From: Planctomycetales bacterium
GTDB taxonomy: Bacteria > Planctomycetota > Planctomycetia > Pirellulales > Thermoguttaceae
Assembly (NCBI GenBank): GCA_007122045.1
Contig: SKJM01000246.1
Span: 1-10,984 of the forward strand
Length of the DNA stretch: 10,984 nt
Direction of reading: 5' to 3'
Both the position numbers and the translations under genes were made by a program. Below the pieces are notes generated by a model. It was not told the DNA's origin, made no database searches, and worked only from the letters and a program-made list of their open reading frames with translations. This document shows, in pieces, positions 6,650 through 10,984 of this stretch (within the stretch, counting starts at the first letter, position 1; each line of letters starts with the position of its first letter).

Positions 6650-8053
6650 ATGACGCTTCGCAACATCCTCTTTTTCAGCTTCGGTGTTTCCCTTTCGGTC
6701 CTGTTGCTTTGGATCGGGGGTTCCACCAGCCCGCGCGCGCTGGCGCAGCCGGCGCCGGATGCTAGTGCGGGAGAACCGGCCGACGCACCCGGCTTGCCTC
6801 CCGACGAACCCGACCTGCCTCCCGATGAACCCGACCTGCCCGACGAGGAGCCCGACCTGCGCGAGGAACCGGTGCCGCCGACGCCCGAAGTGCAGCCCCC
6901 TCCCCAGGAGAGCCCGGCTCCCCTTCGGCCAAATATCGGCACGAAGCCGTACTTGACCGTGGAGGTGCACGAAGACCTCCGCCGCGAGCGGAACAACGTG
7001 ATGGCCATGTTGCGGAACCGGAAGTTCGAGGGGGAGGAGGAGGAGAAGGTATTCGAAGCCTATTACCGGCAGTATTTTCTTCCCCGCTGGACGCAGCCGG
7101 AGCATCTCGCTTCGCTTCCCCTGTTCCGCAGGGAACTTCGCAATAACCTCCAGGTGGCCAGGTCCGGTCCGCCGCACAGCCGTCTGCAACAGGTCGTGAT
7201 CGACTACCTGGGCAGGATGGCGTCGGCGAACGTGCATCCGGCGGCGCGGGTCAACGCCATGCTCATGATCGGGGAACTGAACGAGGAGGAGCCGGTTCGC
7301 GCCGGCGATGCGCCCACCCCGCTGCCCGCCACCCTGCCCGTCCTGCTGAAGACGCTCGACGACGACCGGCAGATCGACCCGGTCAAGGTTGCCGCCTTGG
7401 TGGGCATTGTCCGCCACGCGCAGTTCGGGCAACGGACCCCCGAGAGCACGGCGGCGATTCAGCGGGCGATGATCCGGTTGGCCAACTCGCCGGGTGCTCC
7501 GGCGCGCTCCGCGGAAGGGCACGCCTGGATGCGGGCCCAGGCTGCCCGGACGCTCGGATTGCTCGGCTCGGTAGGCGAAAACGCCGCCGTCGCGCGGTTG
7601 CTGGCCGCGCTCGTGGCCGACGACCAACTCGAGATGCTCGTCCGGTGCCACGCGGCCGCCGCATTGGGGCAGTTGAACTATGCCGGCGCCGCCGGGCTGA
7701 ACGTTGCGCAAGTGGTTGCGGCGCTCGGCCGGCTTGCCGCCGACGCCGTTCGCGCCGATACCGATTCCTTCGACGACAACCCCGACTCGTTCTCCCGCCG
7801 CAGGCTCAAGGCGCGGCTCGTGGCCGTTCAGCACGGCCTGGTAGGCGACGACGAAGAACGAGTGCGCGGCATTGGCGAAGTGGTGGGGGGCGGGGAGCAA
7901 CAAGCCTTCAACGCCGTGCGTAGCGAGGTGGAGAAGCTGTTGGCGTTGTTTGACAGCAAGTTGGACGATGACCAACTGGTCGAGTCGCTCCGCGCTTCGC
8001 TGGCAAACCTGGGGCCGGCGCGCCGCCCGGAAACCGCACAAACGGGACGGTAA
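6650..8053 (+). CDS. Exported HEAT-repeat protein with acidic proline-rich spacer
   Basis: This gene encodes 467 aa from the ATG at 6650; the open frame before it is a shadow of tadC and the spacer. The N-terminus is a Sec signal peptide (RNILFF, then a hydrophobic core to WIGG) with a likely signal peptidase I site ALA|QP after residue 32. Residues 49-69 are an acidic proline repeat (LPPDEPD units), and the low-complexity stretch runs on to about 90. From about residue 105 the chain is helical and carries HEAT-like repeats, clearest at HPAARVNAMLMIGEL and at RAQAARTLGLLGSVGENAAVARLLAAL with CHAAAALGQLNYAG. HEAT repeats form curved scaffolds for protein contacts; no enzyme motif is visible. 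No strong ribosome site precedes the ATG. The lipoprotein gene follows 67 bases later, so the two are likely co-transcribed. The protein is predicted to act in the periplasm or outside; its partner is unknown. Confidence 0.8.
   Translation: MTLRNILFFSFGVSLSVLLLWIGGSTSPRALAQPAPDASAGEPADAPGLPPDEPDLPPDEPDLPDEEPDLREEPVPPTPEVQPPPQESPAPLRPNIGTKPYLTVEVHEDLRRERNNVMAMLRNRKFEGEEEEKVFEAYYRQYFLPRWTQPEHLASLPLFRRELRNNLQVARSGPPHSRLQQVVIDYLGRMASANVHPAARVNAMLMIGELNEEEPVRAGDAPTPLPATLPVLLKTLDDDRQIDPVKVAALVGIVRHAQFGQRTPESTAAIQRAMIRLANSPGAPARSAEGHAWMRAQAARTLGLLGSVGENAAVARLLAALVADDQLEMLVRCHAAAALGQLNYAGAAGLNVAQVVAALGRLAADAVRADTDSFDDNPDSFSRRRLKARLVAVQHGLVGDDEERVRGIGEVVGGGEQQAFNAVRSEVEKLLALFDSKLDDDQLVESLRASLANLGPARRPETAQTGR
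6794..6856 (+). repeat. Tandem 21-base repeat coding for LPPDEPD units
   Basis: Three consecutive 21-base units lie at 6794-6814, 6815-6835 and 6836-6856. The first two differ at two bases (the first base and a C/T in the GAC/GAT codon) and encode identical LPPDEPD. The third is diverged and encodes LPDEEPD. The stretch gives the mature N-terminus of the exported HEAT protein a rigid, negatively charged spacer. Such units readily change copy number by slippage, so length may vary among relatives. Confidence 0.85.
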
Positions 8054-8120
8054 GCCGGCGCAACACCATAAACTACCGGGAACGCAATCATGCACTCCAC
8101 GGCAAAAGGACTTGCCTCCG

Positions 8121-10517
8121 GTGACGAACCGTTTCCTGCGTTCTGAATCCCGCCTCGCGCCGCCGATCGTCTGCGCCGCGTGCGTGTGCCTTCTTGCCGG
8201 GTGCGGGCGGCTGGCCACGGGGCCGTTCCCTCGGCCGTTGCCACTGGCCGAAAACGGGGCCGCCCCCGCCACCTTCGCCGATGCTGCCGAACCGGCCCCT
8301 CGGCCCGCCCCGCCGGGTGCGATCCCCAAGGCCGACTGGGCCGTCCTTGCGCGAAGCAGCGAAGCGGGCGACGACGGGCGGCGGCGCAGCGTATGGATTC
8401 GCGCCATTCCCGATCCGAACGACGACGAGGGCGGCCTATTGCGGATGCCCGAGGCGCGCTGGCGCTACCCCGATCTCGACGAGTTGCTCGCCCGGCCCGC
8501 CGATCGGCAACCCGCCTTTCACCATGCCCTCGACGATGCCGACCCGGTCGTCGCGACCAACGCGGCCATCGCGGTGGCGCGTCGCGGCGACGCCTCGGCA
8601 GCCGAGCCGTTGTTCAACGCCGCCGCGACGCCGAAGCTCCCGCTGGCCATGCGGTGCGCCGCGGTCGAGGCGCTGGGTAGCCTGCCGTGCGACGCCTCGA
8701 AGCGTTTCCTGAGCGAACTGTTGGACCAATACCAAGAGTCTGCCACGCGCGACGGGCGCCGCGTCTATCTGCCGGAACTGCACGCCGCGCTCATTGCCGC
8801 GCTGGGGCAGCGCCGGGGTCCCGAGGACGACCCCCGCTTTCTCGACGCGCTGCGCAGCAGTGCCTCGGCGGTGCGCCTGGAGGCGCTGCGGGTTTGGGCG
8901 AACGACCCCTCGCCGCCGCTGCCCGACGCCCTGGTCGACCTGCGCACCTCGGGCGACGTGCGGTTGCGCATGGCGGCGGTCGAGGCGGTTGCGGCGAAGC
9001 CGCACCCGGAGGCCCACCGGCTCCTCGGCGAAGCGCTGCGCGACCACGACGTTCGGGTGAAGACAGCCGCGGTTCGCGGGTTGGGAACACTGGGCGACGC
9101 CGAGGCGACTGCGGCGCTCCGCGACCTGCTCGGCCACCACGCCCCGCGCCTGCGCGAGGCCGCCGTGGCGGCCCTTACCGAGGCGGGGGCCGCAGAGGCC
9201 GCGTTCGAAGCCGCCGGCGACGAGTCGTGGCGCGTGCGCGCGGAACTGGCGCGCGCCCTGGCCCGGTTCCCGGGTCGCGAAGCCACGGCGGTGGCCCACG
9301 CACTGCTCGACGATGCCAGCACGGAGGTGCACCGCGCACTCCTGGCGGCGGTGGGCCAATGGCCCCCGGAACTCGCCGGACCGATCCTGCTGGAGGCGAT
9401 GGGGAAGGAGAGCTACCTGTGCCGCAAAACGGCGGCCGATCGGCTTGCCGAGCATTGGCCGCCAGCCGCCTCGTTCCCCGCTGACGCCCCGGCCGACCGG
9501 CGCCGGCCCGAACTGCGCCGGCTCACCGAGGCGTTTCACGCGGAGTTCGGGTTTGGCGAACCGGCCCCGGACGAAGCGGGCGCGGCGCAAGGGAAAGGAG
9601 ACGTGGGACCGGACGAACTGCAGCAGGTGGAGCAACTGCTTGTCGAAGAGGATTGGGCCGCGCTCGCCGCGTTGGAGCCGCGCGGCCTCGAGGTGCTTGA
9701 GGTGCTGGCCCTCGACCGGCATCGCCCCGTGCCGGACGCCGTGTATCACCAGGTGCTGCCCGAGGTGGACCCCGCATTCGCCCTGCTGGCGCGCCTGGAA
9801 AGCGACGACGTCCAAGAGCGGCGGCGGGCGGCGGCCGAATTGGATGCGATGAGCGGGAAGAGGCCCCTGGGCCGGCTGGCCGCCGAACGGCTGTGCCGGC
9901 TGGTGACGCCCGAGGCGGATCCGCTGGTGTTTCAAAGCGCGCTTTCGACCGTAGCCGCCGACGGCGGCGAGGCGGCGCACCGGCTGGCCTACGCGGCGGT
10001 GGGGCATCCGGCGGCCGAGGTCCGGCGGCGCGGCTGCCTGCACCTGGCCGCGCACCCCGACCCGAAGCACGCGCCCGTGCTCTTGCCGGCCCTCGAAGAC
10101 GAGAGCGAGTCGGTGGTGGCCGCGGCCATTGCGGCCTTGGGGGCGAGCGGGCAGCTTGACGACGCCGATGCCCTGATCGAGTTGATGCGCACCGGCAGCG
10201 AGTCGCTCCAACTGGAGGTGGCCGCGGCCTTGGTGCAGCTCGACGATCCCCGAGGCGTGGCCGCGCTGGAGCGGCTCGCCTACAGCCAAGATGCCGCGGT
10301 CCGCCGCCGCGTAGCCAAGACGATGGGCGAGCTGGCCGACCCCACCTTCACGCCCTTCTTGATCCGGCTGCTCGACGATCGGGTGAGCGTGATGCGCGCC
10401 GCGCTGGACGCCCTCCCGGCGACGGTCGGCGAAGACCACTCGCTTTCCCCCGACGGCATCCCGGCCGCCACCACCGAGCGCGTCCGCCGCTGGCGGGCCT
10501 GGTTCGCATCGCAGTAG
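8121..10517 (+). CDS. Large HEAT-repeat lipoprotein
   Basis: This gene encodes 798 aa from the GTG at 8121, which has AAAGGA ten bases upstream and places a lipoprotein signal peptide at the very N-terminus. A basic start (RFLRSESR) is followed by a hydrophobic core and the lipobox LAGC, with lipidation expected at C28. A low-complexity Ala/Pro linker follows to about residue 75. HEAT/PBS-lyase-like repeats run from about 135 to 460 (for example VRLRMAAVEAVAAKPHPEAHRLLGEALRD, then VKTAAVRGLGTLGDAEATAALRDLL). After a charged linker (about 460-530) a second block spans about 540-770 (EVRRRGCLHLAAH, VVAAAIAALGASG, AVRRRVAKTMGEL). The C-terminus is VRRWRAWFASQ. Repeats of this type are binding scaffolds, and no catalytic motif is seen. 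It is probably membrane-anchored and co-transcribed with the preceding exported HEAT gene. An upstream ATG at 8090 is out of frame. Function is unknown. Confidence 0.82.
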   Translation: MTNRFLRSESRLAPPIVCAACVCLLAGCGRLATGPFPRPLPLAENGAAPATFADAAEPAPRPAPPGAIPKADWAVLARSSEAGDDGRRRSVWIRAIPDPNDDEGGLLRMPEARWRYPDLDELLARPADRQPAFHHALDDADPVVATNAAIAVARRGDASAAEPLFNAAATPKLPLAMRCAAVEALGSLPCDASKRFLSELLDQYQESATRDGRRVYLPELHAALIAALGQRRGPEDDPRFLDALRSSASAVRLEALRVWANDPSPPLPDALVDLRTSGDVRLRMAAVEAVAAKPHPEAHRLLGEALRDHDVRVKTAAVRGLGTLGDAEATAALRDLLGHHAPRLREAAVAALTEAGAAEAAFEAAGDESWRVRAELARALARFPGREATAVAHALLDDASTEVHRALLAAVGQWPPELAGPILLEAMGKESYLCRKTAADRLAEHWPPAASFPADAPADRRRPELRRLTEAFHAEFGFGEPAPDEAGAAQGKGDVGPDELQQVEQLLVEEDWAALAALEPRGLEVLEVLALDRHRPVPDAVYHQVLPEVDPAFALLARLESDDVQERRRAAAELDAMSGKRPLGRLAAERLCRLVTPEADPLVFQSALSTVAADGGEAAHRLAYAAVGHPAAEVRRRGCLHLAAHPDPKHAPVLLPALEDESESVVAAAIAALGASGQLDDADALIELMRTGSESLQLEVAAALVQLDDPRGVAALERLAYSQDAAVRRRVAKTMGELADPTFTPFLIRLLDDRVSVMRAALDALPATVGEDHSLSPDGIPAATTERVRRWRAWFASQ

Positions 10518-10559
10518 CCCGCTGCACCGGCGCCCTCTTCGCGCTTTCGGTCCGCTGTT

Positions 10560-10582
10560 GCTTCCGCTGCTCCGGCGGAAGC
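10560..10582 (+). terminator. 8-bp stem-loop after the HEAT lipoprotein gene
   Basis: GCTTCCGC (10560-10567) and GCGGAAGC (10575-10582) form a perfect 8-bp stem with a 7-base loop, 43 bases after the lipoprotein stop. No T-run follows. The position suggests it marks the 3' end of the HEAT operon transcript. Confidence 0.45.
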
Positions 10583-10975
10583 GCCATCCGGCACGCAGCA
10601 TGCCCCATCAGGGAATGCAGCGGCCATGGGTCGTGTGGGGTATGGCGCCAGGTGTAGGGTGGGCTCCCCAAGTGCAGCAATGCCCCTTACCAGAGGGCAT
10701 CTCGTGGGCCGTTCGGACTACTGTGCTCCTCACCACCTCGCCGGCCTGCCCCGGCTGGCTCATACCCCCCGCCAGCCCACGCCCCGGATCGCACCAATCC
10801 CCCCGTCAGAATGCAACCGGCTTGCTCAGGTGGCTCTACGCTCTCAGCTACGCACGACAGGCTGCCACCGGCTTGCCCGGACGGACCGTTGCGCTCCTGT
10901 TGCCTGGGGAGGTGAAAACTTGCATATCTTGGCACCGCCTGAATGTCCCGTTTTGTTCCACAACGGCCTGCGTTA
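10583..10975. other. Non-coding region with hairpins at the right end
   Basis: No convincing gene is seen; short frames on both strands lack ribosome sites and family-like sequence. Structures present are a stem CATGCCCC (10599-10606) with GGGGTATG (10637-10644, one G-U pair) and a stem ATGCCCCT with AGGGCAT (10680-10700, one bulge). There is also a near-duplicate, CAACCGGCTTGCTCAGG against CCACCGGCTTGCCCGG, about 60 bases apart between 10815 and 10883. A TATCTT at 10925-10930 preceded by TTGCCT at a long 19-base spacing is a weak promoter candidate for the gene beyond the window. The whole could be a leader, a small RNA or decayed repeat sequence. Confidence 0.35.
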
Positions 10976-10984
10976 TCGGAGGAA
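10976..10984 (+). promoter_or_regulatory. Shine-Dalgarno of a gene beyond the right edge
   Basis: The window ends in TATCGGAGGAA, a near-perfect anti-16S match. A start codon within about ten bases after the edge is expected, so a plus-strand gene probably begins just outside, with 10518-10984 as its upstream region. Confidence 0.55.

Noticed and set aside
6641..8407. Minus-strand open frame of 588 codons opposite the first HEAT gene
   Set aside because: Shadow of the sense coding sequence with compositionally biased translation. The sense frame has a signal peptide and repeats.
8436..10601. Minus-strand open frame of 721 codons opposite the HEAT lipoprotein
   Set aside because: The sense strand has a lipoprotein signal and HEAT repeats; the antisense product is Arg/Gly/His-rich without motifs or a ribosome site.
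10687..10935. 82-codon minus-strand frame in the right-hand non-coding tract
   Set aside because: GTG start, no clear ribosome site, Gly/Pro-rich product, no recognisable family. Kept as non-coding, though not excluded.

Overview
The window looks like chromosomal DNA from a GC-rich planctomycete, possibly of the Pirellulales lineage. This is inferred from four things: the GC-rich codon use, the style of the toxin-antitoxin remnant, the 89-residue basic/acidic protein, and the exported HEAT-repeat proteins beside Tad genes. No rRNA, tRNA or other decisive taxonomic marker is present.

Left part (1-2347): the last 26 codons of an unrecognised plus-strand gene enter from the left edge. Facing it on the minus strand is a small type II toxin-antitoxin-like pair. 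The antitoxin-like gene is intact, but the RelE/ParE-like toxin gene carries an apparent one-base deletion that splits it into two frames. Upstream of the pair, also on the minus strand, lies a full-length murJ (lipid II flippase), with a stem-loop just after its stop.

Middle part (2348-6455): a divergent spacer leads into a plus-strand 89-aa protein of unknown function. It is followed by about 316 bases of non-coding DNA holding an 18-bp inverted repeat and other hairpins. Next come three genes of a Tad/Flp-type secretion (type IVc pilus) motor: the ATPase CpaF/TadA and the two platform proteins TadB and TadC. No pilin, prepilin peptidase, secretin or TadZ gene lies in the window, so this is either the motor part of a larger locus or a dispersed set.

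Right part (6456-10984): right after tadC a bulged stem-loop abuts a sigma-70-like TTGACA box. A leader of about 130 bases then precedes two collinear genes for exported HEAT-repeat proteins. The first has a Sec signal peptide and an acidic proline-rich tandem repeat. The second is a 798-aa predicted lipoprotein. They are probably one transcription unit and may form an envelope-associated scaffold; a link to the Tad machine is suggested only by adjacency. The last 467 bases appear non-coding, contain several hairpins, and end in a Shine-Dalgarno-like GGAGGAA that probably serves a gene starting just beyond the window.
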